A DNA stretch of 64,000 bases from NCBI RefSeq assembly GCF_030813515.1, contig NZ_JAUSUK010000001.1, positions 186,001 to 250,000 on the forward strand, given 5' to 3'. Positions 19,874 to 29,445 of the stretch are shown one piece after another. The translations under genes and the position numbers were made by a program. The stretch is from Rhodopseudomonas julia. Lineage in GTDB: Bacteria; Pseudomonadota; Alphaproteobacteria; Rhizobiales; Afifellaceae. How positions within the stretch are numbered: position 1 is the stretch's first letter; every line of letters begins with the position of its first letter. The notes beneath the pieces were generated by a model. That model was given only the letters and a program-made list of their open reading frames with translations, searched no databases and had not been told where the DNA came from.

Positions 19874-21121
19874 TTGCGAAAAGCAGCCAGTTTGATCACG
19901 GCGTCTTTTGCCGCCGCGGTTCTTATCGCAGCGACGGAACCCGCCGCTGCACTCACCTGCGAGAGCCTCGAAGCTGAGCTTGCGCGGCTGGAAAGCCAGG
20001 CGGCCACACCCGATCCGCGCGCGCAGGAATACCGGGCGGCCTGGCAGGAACAGGCAGGCGTTCTGCAACAGGCGGAAGACCGGGCGGCGGCGGCTGGCTG
20101 CCTGGGAGGCGGCTTCCCCTTTGCGGGGGGACCGACATCGCGGCAATGCGCCGACATGATCGGCCAGATGCAACGGATGCGCGCCAATCTCGACAGGCTC
20201 GAGGCTCTCAGCATGCGCTATGACCGACCACAAGATCTGCGCCGGGCCGACCGCGTGCGCGAGCTTCTCGTGCGGCGCGGCTGCGGCATCGAGCCTTTCA
20301 TGGCGCAGGAACCTGCCTATCCCGAACCCGTACCTGGCACACCCGAGCCGACCTTCGCCCCCTCCTTCGGAGGGAGCTACCGCACTTTGTGCGTGCGCCG
20401 CTGCGATGGCTATTATTTCCCAATCAGCTTCGCCACGACGGCCGAACGTTTCGCTCAGGATGAAGCAGCCTGCCAGTCCATGTGTCCGGGCGGGGACGCG
20501 GAGCTCTATTATCAGCCGAGCGGCGACGACAATCCGGCCAATATGATGTCCCTGTCGGGCGAGCCTTACGCAGCACTCCCAAATGCGTTCGAATATCGCA
20601 AGGAAGTGAGCGCCGCCTGTTCCTGCCGAAACGGCGACAGCAATTTCTCCATCATCGCGACGCCACGCCCGGACGCTTCACTCGGCGCCCAGCCGCAGAT
20701 GTCGCGGCCGGAAACGCTGCCGCAGGCACGCCCGGAGGCTCCCGATCTCGCGACCTTGCGCGGCCCGTCTTCACCCACCGCTGAAGAGCCGTCTGTGGCA
20801 GGAGACAAAACTCCAGCTGCGGCGGCGGAAGAAACCGCGCCCACCAAACCCGGCACGGCGCAACGCACGCCATCTGAAGATGAAGAGACCGCCGGAAGTA
20901 CCGGCTCTCAGACAGGAAGCGGCGACGCAAAGGAGACGGCCGCGAAGACCGCTCCGACCCCGGAGGAAGATCTCTCCAGCTCAGGTTCGGGCAAGGCCGC
21001 AACCGGCAAGAGCGACGAGGCTAAGGGGTCTCAGTCGCGGAGCAAGGTGCGGATAGTCGGGCCAGTGTATTGGGGCGGCCCAAAAAAGGAAGGAGTTCTC
21101 GTAGCTCCGGTCCAGAAGTAG
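19874..21121 (+). CDS. DUF2865-domain exported protein
   Basis: A 415-residue secreted protein: signal peptide (TTG start; AASLITASFAAAVLIAATEPAAA), a helical Cys-containing region, then the DUF2865 core (LCVRRCDGYYFPISFAT ... ACQSMCPG ... YRKEVSAACSCR) with several paired cysteines, then a Pro/Thr/Ala-rich tail ending in VRIVGPVYW. The function is unknown; the family is largely alphaproteobacterial. GGAGACAGGCA precedes the TTG. The last 101 bases overlap the 3' end of gltX on the other strand. Confidence 0.8.
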   Translation: MRKAASLITASFAAAVLIAATEPAAALTCESLEAELARLESQAATPDPRAQEYRAAWQEQAGVLQQAEDRAAAAGCLGGGFPFAGGPTSRQCADMIGQMQRMRANLDRLEALSMRYDRPQDLRRADRVRELLVRRGCGIEPFMAQEPAYPEPVPGTPEPTFAPSFGGSYRTLCVRRCDGYYFPISFATTAERFAQDEAACQSMCPGGDAELYYQPSGDDNPANMMSLSGEPYAALPNAFEYRKEVSAACSCRNGDSNFSIIATPRPDASLGAQPQMSRPETLPQARPEAPDLATLRGPSSPTAEEPSVAGDKTPAAAAEETAPTKPGTAQRTPSEDEETAGSTGSQTGSGDAKETAAKTAPTPEEDLSSSGSGKAATGKSDEAKGSQSRSKVRIVGPVYWGGPKKEGVLVAPVQK

Positions 21122-22412
21122 CGCCGGTCAGGGCGCGGCGAAGCGGCAGGAAAAGGCTTTTGCCACGCCGGCCGGTCTTCTCCTTCACGGCCTTAGTCCA
21201 GGTTCCCCAGGTCGTCTCATCGAAAGGTTCCTCGGGCAACAATTCGGCCGCTTGCCGCAGAAAATCCGCATCCTCCGGTTCGATCGCCGACGCGATCGGC
21301 TCGCGCACCACGCGCCACCAGAAAGCGGCATCGGCGAGCTTTTCGATATTGCCCTGAACGGCATGCCAGAAGCTCTCGCCGCCCTTGACGCCAGCCTCCT
21401 CCAACCGTTCCGAGACGGCCGCATAAGGCAGATGCGCGAGGATGCGGGAATTGAGGTTTTTCAGTTCGCCGACCGAGAAGCGCGCCGGGGCGCGGTTCAC
21501 CTTCGTCGGATCGAAAAGAGCTACAAGCTCGGCAAGATCGTTCACCGGCTGCACCGACTGGCCGGTGCCGATAAGGCCCGCATAGGCGGCAAGCGCCACA
21601 GCTTCGATGCCGTCGCGGCGGAGTGCTGCCAGCGACAGAGATTCGTAGCGCTTGGAAAAGCCCTCACCCGCTTCCGTCTGCAAAAGATTATGGTGACCGA
21701 AGGCCGGCGGCGGCGCCTGAAGCGCCTCGAAAAGCGCAAGCTGCACGCCGGTATTGGTCACATGGTCGTCGCCGCGCAGGACATGGGTGACGCCCATGTC
21801 GCGATCATCCACCACGGAAGGCAGCGTATAGAGAAACGAGCCGTCACCGCGCACGAGCACGGGATCGGACAAAGACGCAAGGTCGACGGATTGTGGGCCG
21901 CGGAAGACGTCGTCCCAGCTCCGCTCGGTGCGCACGGTCGCAAAGGGATCGTCGGAGAAATTCGGCAACAGGAAGCGCCAATGCGGCTGCCGCCCCTCCG
22001 CCTCGAACGCGGCACGTTCCTCGTCCGTCAGCTTGAGCGCCCTGCGGTCGTAGACGGGTGGCAAACCACGACCGAGCCGGCGCTTCCTCTGCCGCTCCAG
22101 CTCTTCGGGTGTCTCGTAACAAGGATAAAGCAGTCCGGCGGCCTTCAGTGCTGCCGCCGCGCCTTCATACGATGCCAGCCTGAGTGACTGGCGCTCGATG
22201 CGGTCCGGGGGAATCCCGAGCCAGGCAAGGTCCTCCTCGATCGCATCGGCAAATTCGCGGGTGGAACGCGCCACGTCCGTATCGTCGAAGCGCAGGATGA
22301 ATTTTCCGCCCTTTTTCTGGGCGAAGAACCAATTGTAGAGCGCAGTGCGGGCGTTGCCGGCATGAATGCGGCCCGTCGGCGACGGGGCGAAACGAACGAT
22401 GGGAGAAGCCAT
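21021..22412 (-). CDS. gltX: Glutamyl-tRNA synthetase
   Basis: Class Ic synthetase that charges tRNA-Glu (and, in many alphaproteobacteria, one of two paralogues charges tRNA-Gln for amidation). It starts ASPIVRFAPSPTGRIHAGNARTALYN, where the HIGH motif reads HAGN; the KMSKS motif is replaced by GFSKRYESL. At 463 residues it is normal. ATG at 22412 was chosen because the conserved domain begins immediately after it. The C-terminal coding region is antisense to the end of the DUF2865 gene. Whether it is GluRS1 or GluRS2 cannot be decided from the window. Confidence 0.95.
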   Translation of the reverse strand: MASPIVRFAPSPTGRIHAGNARTALYNWFFAQKKGGKFILRFDDTDVARSTREFADAIEEDLAWLGIPPDRIERQSLRLASYEGAAAALKAAGLLYPCYETPEELERQRKRRLGRGLPPVYDRRALKLTDEERAAFEAEGRQPHWRFLLPNFSDDPFATVRTERSWDDVFRGPQSVDLASLSDPVLVRGDGSFLYTLPSVVDDRDMGVTHVLRGDDHVTNTGVQLALFEALQAPPPAFGHHNLLQTEAGEGFSKRYESLSLAALRRDGIEAVALAAYAGLIGTGQSVQPVNDLAELVALFDPTKVNRAPARFSVGELKNLNSRILAHLPYAAVSERLEEAGVKGGESFWHAVQGNIEKLADAAFWWRVVREPIASAIEPEDADFLRQAAELLPEEPFDETTWGTWTKAVKEKTGRRGKSLFLPLRRALTGATSGPELRELLPFLGRPNTLARLSAPCSATETP

Positions 22413-22489
22413 GGCGAGGGAATTAGCTTTTCGCCCGCCAAGGCGCAATCACGACGAAAGCCGTTCTGACCTGCAACAGGCGAGGAGGG

Positions 22490-22669
22490 CTATTCCGCAT
22501 CCTCGTAGGAACGCTTCGGCCCTTCGATCGCGAGGCGGTCTTCCTCCGTCTCGTCGTCATGCTTCGAGCGGCGACGCGCCTCTTTCATACGTTCGCGGAT
22601 TTCCAGCATCGCGCGGATCCGCTCGACGCGGTCGATCCTCGAGGCCGTCACCTTCATGTCGCCCGACAT
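22490..22669 (-). CDS. 59-residue charged conserved-type small protein
   Basis: ATG at 22669 with AGGAGAC as ribosome site. The product starts MSGDMKVTASRIDRVERI and is very rich in Arg, Glu, Lys and Asp, and is predicted to be almost entirely helical; it ends RSYEDAE. Codon use is like that of real genes (GC-rich third positions). No family is recognised. It is about 80 bases upstream of gltX on the same strand and may share its transcript. A shorter start at Met5 is possible. Confidence 0.6.
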   Translation of the reverse strand: MSGDMKVTASRIDRVERIRAMLEIRERMKEARRRSKHDDETEEDRLAIEGPKRSYEDAE

Positions 22670-22940
22670 TTTCGTCTCCTGGTCAACGCCGCCCCGCCCT
22701 CAGGCTTGTGGGCGGAGGGGCGATGACGAAGCAAACGATGCAGGCAAAAGATGGATCTGAACCTGCCGTTGCACTCTAATTGGATAAGCTTGCGCGAAGC
22801 TTGCAGCAACCTCTGCAATAACCCGAAAATCTCGCTTTATCCGTAGCCATTTTGATTTTGAAAAATTCGATATAAGGTGAGCTGTATTTGCTGCGCGAGC
22901 CTTATCTCGAATATCGTTCAGAATGGGAGGAGATCAGACG

Positions 22941-23390
22941 ATGTGGAGCCGCAGCCTATGCCTTGCCGCAGGCATTCTCGCCGCCACCTCTTCGGCCTCG
23001 TTCGCCGATGATTGCGCCGACCCGAGCGCCCCCTGCCCGGTCGACGAGCGTCTCGACATGGCCGGCATCGACACTCCCGCCGAGGCGCGCGACTTCTTAA
23101 GCCATTTGCAGGAGGCGACCCGGTCGAAGGATCGTGAGGCGCTTGCCGCCATGATGCGCTACCCGCTCAATGTCTACGGACCCGACGGCGCCCGGACCTA
23201 TGCCGATCGTGACGCGTTTCAGGCCGCCTTCGACGACATTTTCACGGATGGCGTGCAAACGGCGATCGAAGACGCCAGCTACGGCGCGCTCTTCATCCGC
23301 GATCAGGGTGCGATGATCGGCAATGGCGAAGTCTGGTTCGACAAAAGCGACGACGAGATCCTCGTCAAGACCATCAACCCGCCGGGCTGA
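22941..23390 (+). CDS. Exported NTF2-like hypothetical protein
   Basis: 149 residues: a signal peptide (SLCLAAGILAATSSASFA), a short Cys-containing linker and a ~110-residue alpha/beta region with the look of a SnoaL/NTF2-like fold (helical AEARDFLSHLQEATRSKDREALAAMM, then strands ending in GNGEVWF). ATG at 22941 follows GGGAGGAGATC. It lies downstream of an AT-rich stretch (~22840-22885) that is a plausible promoter and is convergent with nadE. Ligand and function are unknown. Confidence 0.7.
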   Translation: MWSRSLCLAAGILAATSSASFADDCADPSAPCPVDERLDMAGIDTPAEARDFLSHLQEATRSKDREALAAMMRYPLNVYGPDGARTYADRDAFQAAFDDIFTDGVQTAIEDASYGALFIRDQGAMIGNGEVWFDKSDDEILVKTINPPG

Positions 23391-23404
23391 CCCGAAGAGA
23401 TCCC

Positions 23405-25069
23405 TCACACCGCATCGCGCCAGCCATTGACGATTGGATAGCGCCGGTCGCGGCCGAAATTCTTCGAGGAGATTTTGACACCGGGCGCCGCCTGCCGCCT
23501 CTTGTATTCGGCAATATAGAGAAGCTTCTGCACGCGCTTCACCGTATCGGCCTCATAGCCCTTTTCGATGAGTTCGGCGGCACTTTCCTCGCGTTCCACC
23601 AGCCCCTGCAGAATACCATCGAGGATCTCGTAAGGGGGAAGCGAATCCTGATCCTTCTGGCCTTCGCGCAATTCCGCCGTCGGAGCCTTGTCGATGATGT
23701 TCTCGGGAATCACGATGCCCTGAGGCCCGAGCAGGCCGTCGGGGCGGTTGTCATTGCGCCAGCGCGACAGGCGGTAGACCTCCGTCTTGTAGAGATCCTT
23801 GATCGGGTTGAAGCCGCCGTTCATGTCGCCATAGAGCGTCGCGTAGCCGACGGACATTTCCGACTTGTTGCCGGTCGTCACGACCATGGAGCCGAACTTG
23901 TTGGAGATCGCCATCAACAGCGTGCCGCGGACGCGCGACTGGATGTTTTCTTCCGTCACGTCGGAAGGATGGCCGACGAAAAGCTCCGCCAGCATCCGGT
24001 CGAAGCCCTCGACCGCTTCGGCGATCGGCACGATGTCGTAGCGCACGCCGAGCGCCTCGGCGCAGTCCTTGGCGTCCTTGAGGCTCTCCGAGGAGGTGTA
24101 GCGGTAGGGCATCATCACGCAGTGCACGCGCTCCGGCCCCAGCGCATCGACGGCGATCGCCGCACAGATCGCGGAATCGATGCCGCCGGAAAGCCCCAGC
24201 ACCACGCCCGGAAAGCGGTTCTTGGTGACGTAATCCTTGAGCCCCAGAACAGAGGCGCGCCAATCGGCTGTCATCTGGTCCGATAGCCGCGCCATCGGGC
24301 CTTCACGGCATGTCCAGCCCGCCTCGCTCCGTTCCCAGAGGGTGAGCGCCACCGCCTCCTCGAACTGCGGCATCTGGAAAGCGAGCCGGCGATCGCGCTC
24401 GAAGCCGAACGAACCCCCATCGAAGACGAGCTCGTCCTGACCGCCGATCTGGTTCAGATAGATCATAGGCAGGCCGGTCTCGACGACGCGCTCCAGCGCC
24501 ACCTGCATGCGCACGTCCGGTTTGATGCGCTCGTAAGGAGACCCGTTCGGGACGATGAGAAGCTCAGCCCCCGTCTCGGCCAGACATTCCGTCACCTCAT
24601 CGGTCCAGATGTCCTCGCAGATCGGCACGCCGAGACGTACACCGCGAAAGCCGATGGGGCCGGGCAGCGGGCCCGCATCGAAGACCCGCTTTTCGTCAAA
24701 GACGGCATAATTGGGCAGGTCGGCCTTGTGGCGCAGGCCGATCAATTCGCCGCCATCGGCAAGCGCCACGGAATTATAAAGTTTGCCGTTGTCGCGATAG
24801 GGAAGCCCGATGAGAATTCCCGGGCCGCCGTCCGCCGTGGCCGCCACGAGTTCATCGAGTGCCTCCAGGCAAGCATCCTGGAAGGCGCGGCGAAGAACCA
24901 GATCCTCAGGCGGATAGCCAGAGAGGAAGAGCTCGCTGTAGACGATGAGATCGGCACCCGCTTTCGCGGCCTCGCCGTGCGCCTTCAGCGCCTTCTTCAG
25001 GTTGCCGGAAACGTCACCCACGATCGGGTTGAGCTGCGCAAGGGCGATGCGCAGAGTGTCGGTGGTCAT
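23405..25069 (-). CDS. nadE: Glutamine-dependent NAD+ synthetase
   Basis: The final step of NAD synthesis: deamido-NAD plus glutamine-derived ammonia. The N-terminal nitrilase-type amidase domain (~4-260) includes the VPICEDIW nucleophile Cys, and the C-terminal synthetase domain has the PP-loop GLSGGIDSAICAA. The 554-residue two-domain length is standard for the glutamine-dependent type. AGGAGAGGGG precedes the ATG. Confidence 0.96.
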   Translation of the reverse strand: MTTDTLRIALAQLNPIVGDVSGNLKKALKAHGEAAKAGADLIVYSELFLSGYPPEDLVLRRAFQDACLEALDELVAATADGGPGILIGLPYRDNGKLYNSVALADGGELIGLRHKADLPNYAVFDEKRVFDAGPLPGPIGFRGVRLGVPICEDIWTDEVTECLAETGAELLIVPNGSPYERIKPDVRMQVALERVVETGLPMIYLNQIGGQDELVFDGGSFGFERDRRLAFQMPQFEEAVALTLWERSEAGWTCREGPMARLSDQMTADWRASVLGLKDYVTKNRFPGVVLGLSGGIDSAICAAIAVDALGPERVHCVMMPYRYTSSESLKDAKDCAEALGVRYDIVPIAEAVEGFDRMLAELFVGHPSDVTEENIQSRVRGTLLMAISNKFGSMVVTTGNKSEMSVGYATLYGDMNGGFNPIKDLYKTEVYRLSRWRNDNRPDGLLGPQGIVIPENIIDKAPTAELREGQKDQDSLPPYEILDGILQGLVEREESAAELIEKGYEADTVKRVQKLLYIAEYKRRQAAPGVKISSKNFGRDRRYPIVNGWRDAV

Positions 25070-25203
25070 GAAGCCCCTCTCCTTCTGACCCGTGTCAGTT
25101 AATCCGGCGGAGCTTCAGCAGCAATGGCTGAAACGGCTCGGATGGTCAGGAGCCGGCCAGACGCGGGGCACGCTGGCCGGGAGCGTGACGGAAGTCGGCC
25201 GGA

Positions 25204-25647
25204 TCAGCGCAGCCAGCCAAAGCGCTCGACGATGGCAACCACCCAGATGAGCCCGCCAAGGGAGAGCGCGAAAAACACGGCAGCGGACGCGATGTCCTTG
25301 GTCACGCGGATCGCTTCGTGATGCTCCGGCGTCACGTGGTTGCACAGGCGTTCGATCGCCGTGTTGAGAAGCTCGACCGTCAGGATGAAGAAGAGCGAGC
25401 CGACCATCGCAAGCCAGATCCACGGATTGCCTGCGATGAAGAAGGAAAGCGGCACGCCGACGGCGAGCACGGCCATTTCCTGCTGCACAGCCGCCTCGGT
25501 TCCGATCGCATTCTTGAGGCCGCGCATGGAGTTGGAGGACGCAGAGATGATCCGCTTCAGCCCGCCCTGTCCGGGAAGGGCCGCCTGACGCTTTCTGTTT
25601 CCGGCGACGGAATCGCGGGCCTGTCTGGATGTCTCGTTCACGGGCAT
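25204..25647 (-). CDS. dgkA: Diacylglycerol kinase
   Basis: Phosphorylates diacylglycerol to phosphatidate in the inner membrane, recycling lipid released by envelope glycan synthesis. The three-helix DgkA core is clear (SMRGLKNAIGTEAAVQQE, ELLNTAIERLCNHV, KDIASAAVFFAL) with catalytic Glu residues present. A ~30-residue basic N-terminal extension is longer than in E. coli (147 against ~122 residues). It lies in the same direction as the second GFA gene. Confidence 0.94.
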   Translation of the reverse strand: MPVNETSRQARDSVAGNRKRQAALPGQGGLKRIISASSNSMRGLKNAIGTEAAVQQEMAVLAVGVPLSFFIAGNPWIWLAMVGSLFFILTVELLNTAIERLCNHVTPEHHEAIRVTKDIASAAVFFALSLGGLIWVVAIVERFGWLR

Positions 25648-25677
25648 CTCATCTTTCGGCTGTGTCGACGGCTCGGG

Positions 25678-26070
25678 TCAATTGCGACCGTCGAACTGCG
25701 GTTCACCAGGAGCTATCTGGTAATAGTCGCCCTTCTCCGCCACAAAAATATGCGCCTCGGTGCGGAGGCCAGTCGTACCGTCGAGCGCTCCGGCAGAAAA
25801 AGCCACGTCTTCACGGCCCTTCCCTTCAAAAAAGAGAAGCGAGCCGCACAATTCGCAAAAGCCGCGGCGCGCCTCCGCCGTCGCCTGATACCAGCGCACA
25901 TATTCGGTGCCGACGATTTCCATGTCGGACTTTCTGGCCGCGCTCGTCGCCCAGAAATGCCCCGATTGCTTGCGGCACTGGGTGCAGTGGCACGAAACGA
26001 CCTGGCGCACTTCTCCGCAGACGGAGAAGCGCACCGCGCCGCACATGCAGCTGCCGGAAAGCTCCGCCAA
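25678..26070 (-). CDS. GFA-family zinc protein (second copy)
   Basis: 130 residues with the GFA zinc ligands: SCMCG, SCHCTQC and CELC. It differs from the 16.1-kb copy and belongs to the short DUF636-type class. The only reasonable start is TTG at 26070, two bases after the DAHP synthase stop, without an obvious ribosome site, so it probably relies on translational coupling. A role in aromatic amino-acid synthesis is not implied by the family. Confidence 0.85.
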   Translation of the reverse strand: MAELSGSCMCGAVRFSVCGEVRQVVSCHCTQCRKQSGHFWATSAARKSDMEIVGTEYVRWYQATAEARRGFCELCGSLLFFEGKGREDVAFSAGALDGTTGLRTEAHIFVAEKGDYYQIAPGEPQFDGRN

Positions 26071-26072
26071 GG

Positions 26073-27455
26073 TCAGGCCGAAGCGCGCTGACGCGCTTCG
26101 CGGCTCATCCGGTCCTTGCGCAGCAATTCAGCGATCAGGAAAGCGAGCTCCAGCGCCTGATCGGCGTTGAGGCGCGGATCGCAATGCGTGTGGTAGCGGT
26201 CGGAGAGATGCTCCACCTCCACCGGGCGCGCGCCGCCCAGGCATTCCGTCACGTTCTTGCCGGTCATCTCGATATGCACGCCGCCGGCATGGCTTCCTTC
26301 CGCCGCATGGATGGCGAAGAAATGCTCCACCTCTCCCAGGATGGAACTGAAGGGCCGCGTCTTGTAGCCGTTCGCCGCCTTCACCGTGTTGCCGTGCATC
26401 GGATCGCACGACCACACGACCTTGCGACCCTCGCGTTCCACCTTGCGGATGAGCTTCGGCAAGTACTTGCCGATCTCTTCCGAGCCGAAGCGGGTTATGA
26501 GGGTGAGCCGGCCCGCCTCATTCGTCGGATTCAGGATGTCGATGAGCCGCAACAGGTCGTCAGCATCAAGCGAGGGGCCGCATTTCAGGCCGATCGGGTT
26601 CTTCACGCCGCGGCAGAACTCGATATGCGCATGGTCGAGCTGGCGCGTGCGGTCGCCGATCCACAGCATATGGCCTGACGTGGCGTACCAGTCGCCGGAG
26701 GTGGAATCGACACGCGTCAGCGCCTGCTCGTAACCCAAGAGCAGCGCCTCGTGGCTGGTGAAGAAATCCGTCTGGCGCAGCGAAGGTGTCGATTCCGCGT
26801 CGAGCCCGATCGCGTGCATGAAGCCAAGCGTCTCGCTGATCTGATCGGCGAGCGCCTGGTAGCGGGACGCCTGCGGGCTGTCCTGGATGAAGCCCAGCAT
26901 CCATTGATGCACATGCTCCAGATTGGCGAAGCCGCCCTGGGCGAAGGCGCGCAGGAGATTGAGCGTGGCGGCTGACTGCCGATACGCCATCTCCAAGCGC
27001 ATCGGGTCGGGCTGACGCACGGAATCCTCGAATTCGATGCCGTTGATGATGTCGCCGCGATAGGTCGGCAGCTCCACCCCACCCTGCTTCTCCGTCGGCG
27101 CAGAACGCGGCTTGGCGAACTGACCGGCAATGCGACCGACCTTCACCACCGGCGAACGGCCCGCGAAGGTCAGAACCACGGCCATTTGCAGGAAGACGCG
27201 GAAGAAATCGCGAATGTTGTCGGCGCCGTGCTCGGCAAAGCTCTCGGCGCAATCGCCGCCCTGCAAGAGAAAAGCGCGGCCCTCGGCCACTTCGCCGAGA
27301 TGCCGCTTCAGCTTGCGGGCTTCGCCTGCAAAAACGAGCGGCGGATAGGCGGCAAGGCGGCCCTCGACACTGGCGAGAAGCTCAGGATCTGGATAATCCG
27401 GCACCTGCTCGATCGGCCGGGATCTCCAGCTCGACGGCGTCCACTTCGTTTCCAT
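26073..27455 (-). CDS. 3-deoxy-7-phosphoheptulonate (DAHP) synthase, class II
   Basis: First enzyme of the shikimate pathway: condenses erythrose 4-phosphate and phosphoenolpyruvate. This is the class II (plant/microbial AroAII) type: starts [20 protein letters not shown], contains [11 protein letters not shown] with the metal-binding Cys, [14 protein letters not shown], and late CDPMHGNT and GGVHIEMTG. The 460-residue length is normal. ATG at 27455 is preferred over TTG 27470. It is followed, two bases on, by the second GFA gene. Confidence 0.95.
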   Translation of the reverse strand: METKWTPSSWRSRPIEQVPDYPDPELLASVEGRLAAYPPLVFAGEARKLKRHLGEVAEGRAFLLQGGDCAESFAEHGADNIRDFFRVFLQMAVVLTFAGRSPVVKVGRIAGQFAKPRSAPTEKQGGVELPTYRGDIINGIEFEDSVRQPDPMRLEMAYRQSAATLNLLRAFAQGGFANLEHVHQWMLGFIQDSPQASRYQALADQISETLGFMHAIGLDAESTPSLRQTDFFTSHEALLLGYEQALTRVDSTSGDWYATSGHMLWIGDRTRQLDHAHIEFCRGVKNPIGLKCGPSLDADDLLRLIDILNPTNEAGRLTLITRFGSEEIGKYLPKLIRKVEREGRKVVWSCDPMHGNTVKAANGYKTRPFSSILGEVEHFFAIHAAEGSHAGGVHIEMTGKNVTECLGGARPVEVEHLSDRYHTHCDPRLNADQALELAFLIAELLRKDRMSREARQRASA

Positions 27456-27647
27456 CGCACCAACTTTCAAAAAGACGGCCCATATGGCCGGAACCCCGGT
27501 CCTCGTGACCGGCGGCAGTTCGCCGCAACGCTATCGCCCCTTAGGCCTTGAGCGTCAACCCAAGCGATCGCGACCCGCGACGCCGATACGCGGTATAACG
27601 CATTGGTTGTGCTTGCGCGCAGACGTGCGAGCCCGCACAATCGAAGG

Positions 27648-28844
27648 ATGGATCGCGACGAACCACGCTTCACCATTGGTATCGAGGAGGAATACCTCCT
27701 CGTCGACAAGACCAGTCGCGATTTGTGCGTCGACCCGCCAGCCGAACTTCTTGCCGCCTGCCAGGAAACCCACGGCAATTCGGTGGCGCCGGAATTTCTG
27801 CGCTGCCAGATCGAGGTCGGCACGCCCGTCTGTGCCGATCTTCCCGCCGCGCGCGCTGCGCTGGCCGAGCTTCGTGGCACAATCGCCGAGGAGGCCGACA
27901 AATACGGCCTCGCCCCGATGGCGGCCTCCACGCATCCCTTCGCGCAATGGCGGGACCAGCGCGCCACCGACAAGCCGCGCTACAGGGAAATCGCCGAAAG
28001 CCTGCAGGTCGTCGGCCGGCGCCTCATCATCTGCGGCATGCATGTGCATGTGGGTGTCGAAGACGACGAGCTGCGGATGGACCTGCATAACCAGCTCGCC
28101 TACTTCCTGCCGCATCTTCTGTGCCTCTCCACCTCCTCACCGTTCTGGCAGGGGCGCAAGGCTGGGCTCAAATCCTTTCGCCTCACCGTCTTCGACGCCT
28201 TGCCGCGGTCGGGCCCGCCAGAGCGCTTTTCCTCCTTCGGCGAGTTTGAACGTTTCGTCTCCGTTCTGACGGGCGCCGGCGTCATCGAGGACGCCACCAA
28301 GATCTGGTGGGATCTGCGCCCCTCGGTGCGCTTTCCGACGATCGAGATGCGCATCACCGATGTGTGCACCCGTCTCGACGATGCGATTGCGATCGCCGCC
28401 ACTTTTCGCTGTCTCGCCCGCATGCTCTGGCGCCTCAGACGCAAGAACCAGCGCTGGAGGCATTATCCTATGGCGCTCGTTGCGGAGAACCGCTGGATCG
28501 CGCAGCGTCACGGAGCGGCCGGGGACCTCATCGATTTCGGCCGCGGCGCCGTCGTTCCATTCGTCGATCTCGTCGGCGAGCTCATCGATCTGATCGCGGA
28601 AGATGCCGACCATTTCGGCTGCACGTCGGAGGTGGAGCGCATCCGCGCCATCGCCTCCGGCGGCACCAGCGCCGACAAGCAGATCGCCACCTACGAAAAA
28701 GCTCTGAAAGATGGTGCCAGCGAAGACGAGGCACTCAAAGCCGTCGTCGACCATCTCGTTGCCGAGACACTGGTCGGCTGCAGGCCCGCCCATGCGGCGA
28801 AGAAAAAGCCCGAAATGTCGGTGATGCCCCGGCCGGAACTCTAA
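27648..28844 (+). CDS. YbdK-type carboxylate-amine ligase (GCS2 family)
   Basis: A 398-residue ATP-grasp-like ligase of the glutamate-cysteine ligase type 2 family: FTIGIEEEYLLVD, MAASTHPFAQW, GMHVHVGVED (metal/ATP site), and MEMRITDVCTR-like VRFPTIEMRITDVC. Members form a gamma-glutamyl or similar amide bond; in E. coli YbdK gamma-glutamylcysteine formation is weak, so the true substrate is uncertain. ATG at 27648 has only an adjacent GAAGG. The C-terminus is ~25 residues longer than the usual ~372. Confidence 0.88.
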   Translation: MDRDEPRFTIGIEEEYLLVDKTSRDLCVDPPAELLAACQETHGNSVAPEFLRCQIEVGTPVCADLPAARAALAELRGTIAEEADKYGLAPMAASTHPFAQWRDQRATDKPRYREIAESLQVVGRRLIICGMHVHVGVEDDELRMDLHNQLAYFLPHLLCLSTSSPFWQGRKAGLKSFRLTVFDALPRSGPPERFSSFGEFERFVSVLTGAGVIEDATKIWWDLRPSVRFPTIEMRITDVCTRLDDAIAIAATFRCLARMLWRLRRKNQRWRHYPMALVAENRWIAQRHGAAGDLIDFGRGAVVPFVDLVGELIDLIAEDADHFGCTSEVERIRAIASGGTSADKQIATYEKALKDGASEDEALKAVVDHLVAETLVGCRPAHAAKKKPEMSVMPRPEL

Positions 28845-28912
28845 TTTCCAGAAGGAACTAGGCCCGCAAACCCTCGATCAACATCGAATTTTACTACGCC
28901 GCCGATATACAC

Positions 28913-29296
28913 TTACAAAGCACCTGAGAACGCTTGGTAAGTCCACCACACGCCCAACCCAAAGGCCGCATAAGACATTAATCCTATTATTATAGAGATA
29001 TTATTGATTGTCGTTCCTTTCGATCCCTCACCTGCCGCGTGGGCTGCCTGGGACAGGTAAGTGACACCCGCCATGAGCCCACCCAAAAGCGTCCCGGCAG
29101 CGAAGGGCAAGAGGCACTGAGCATAATCATGCATCACGCCCGAGTCCGCACCAGCGAGATGGCCAAGAAGAGCGATGATTGCTATAGCGGCCCCACCATT
29201 GATCAATATTATCGATCGGATTGCATTCTGACCCGCTTGAATAGCCGCCTTGATTAGCTCAAGGTTTTCAGAATTCTCGTAATTTTTATTTTCCAC
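28913..29296 (-). CDS. Small membrane protein in a lower-GC patch
   Basis: 127 residues with a polar N-terminus rich in Asn/Glu and three to four hydrophobic segments (~29-48, 62-84, 97-122). The start is GTG at 29296, the first possible codon after an in-frame stop; no clear ribosome site. Codons and flanks are markedly richer in A+T than the surrounding DNA, suggesting recent acquisition. No family is recognised; the size and topology resemble phage- or island-encoded small membrane proteins, but no toxin motif is seen. Confidence 0.55.
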   Translation of the reverse strand: MENKNYENSENLELIKAAIQAGQNAIRSIILINGGAAIAIIALLGHLAGADSGVMHDYAQCLLPFAAGTLLGGLMAGVTYLSQAAHAAGEGSKGTTINNISIIIGLMSYAAFGLGVWWTYQAFSGAL

Positions 29297-29445
29297 GACG
29301 AATCACCACACAATTAAATAGGATTAATACAATATATATTAACACATATAGAGGAATTACTCTCCCGGCGCTACGGCTAGGGGTCGTCGGAAACAAGCAA
29401 GGCAGCCTCGGGGCAATTGCCCCAAGGCCTTCTTCAATCTTGCGC

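Noticed and set aside
22700-22779. 18-codon plus-strand ORF with GGAGG near its start
   Set aside because: It is the tail of a shadow frame, lies in a GC-rich imperfect hairpin and has no other support.
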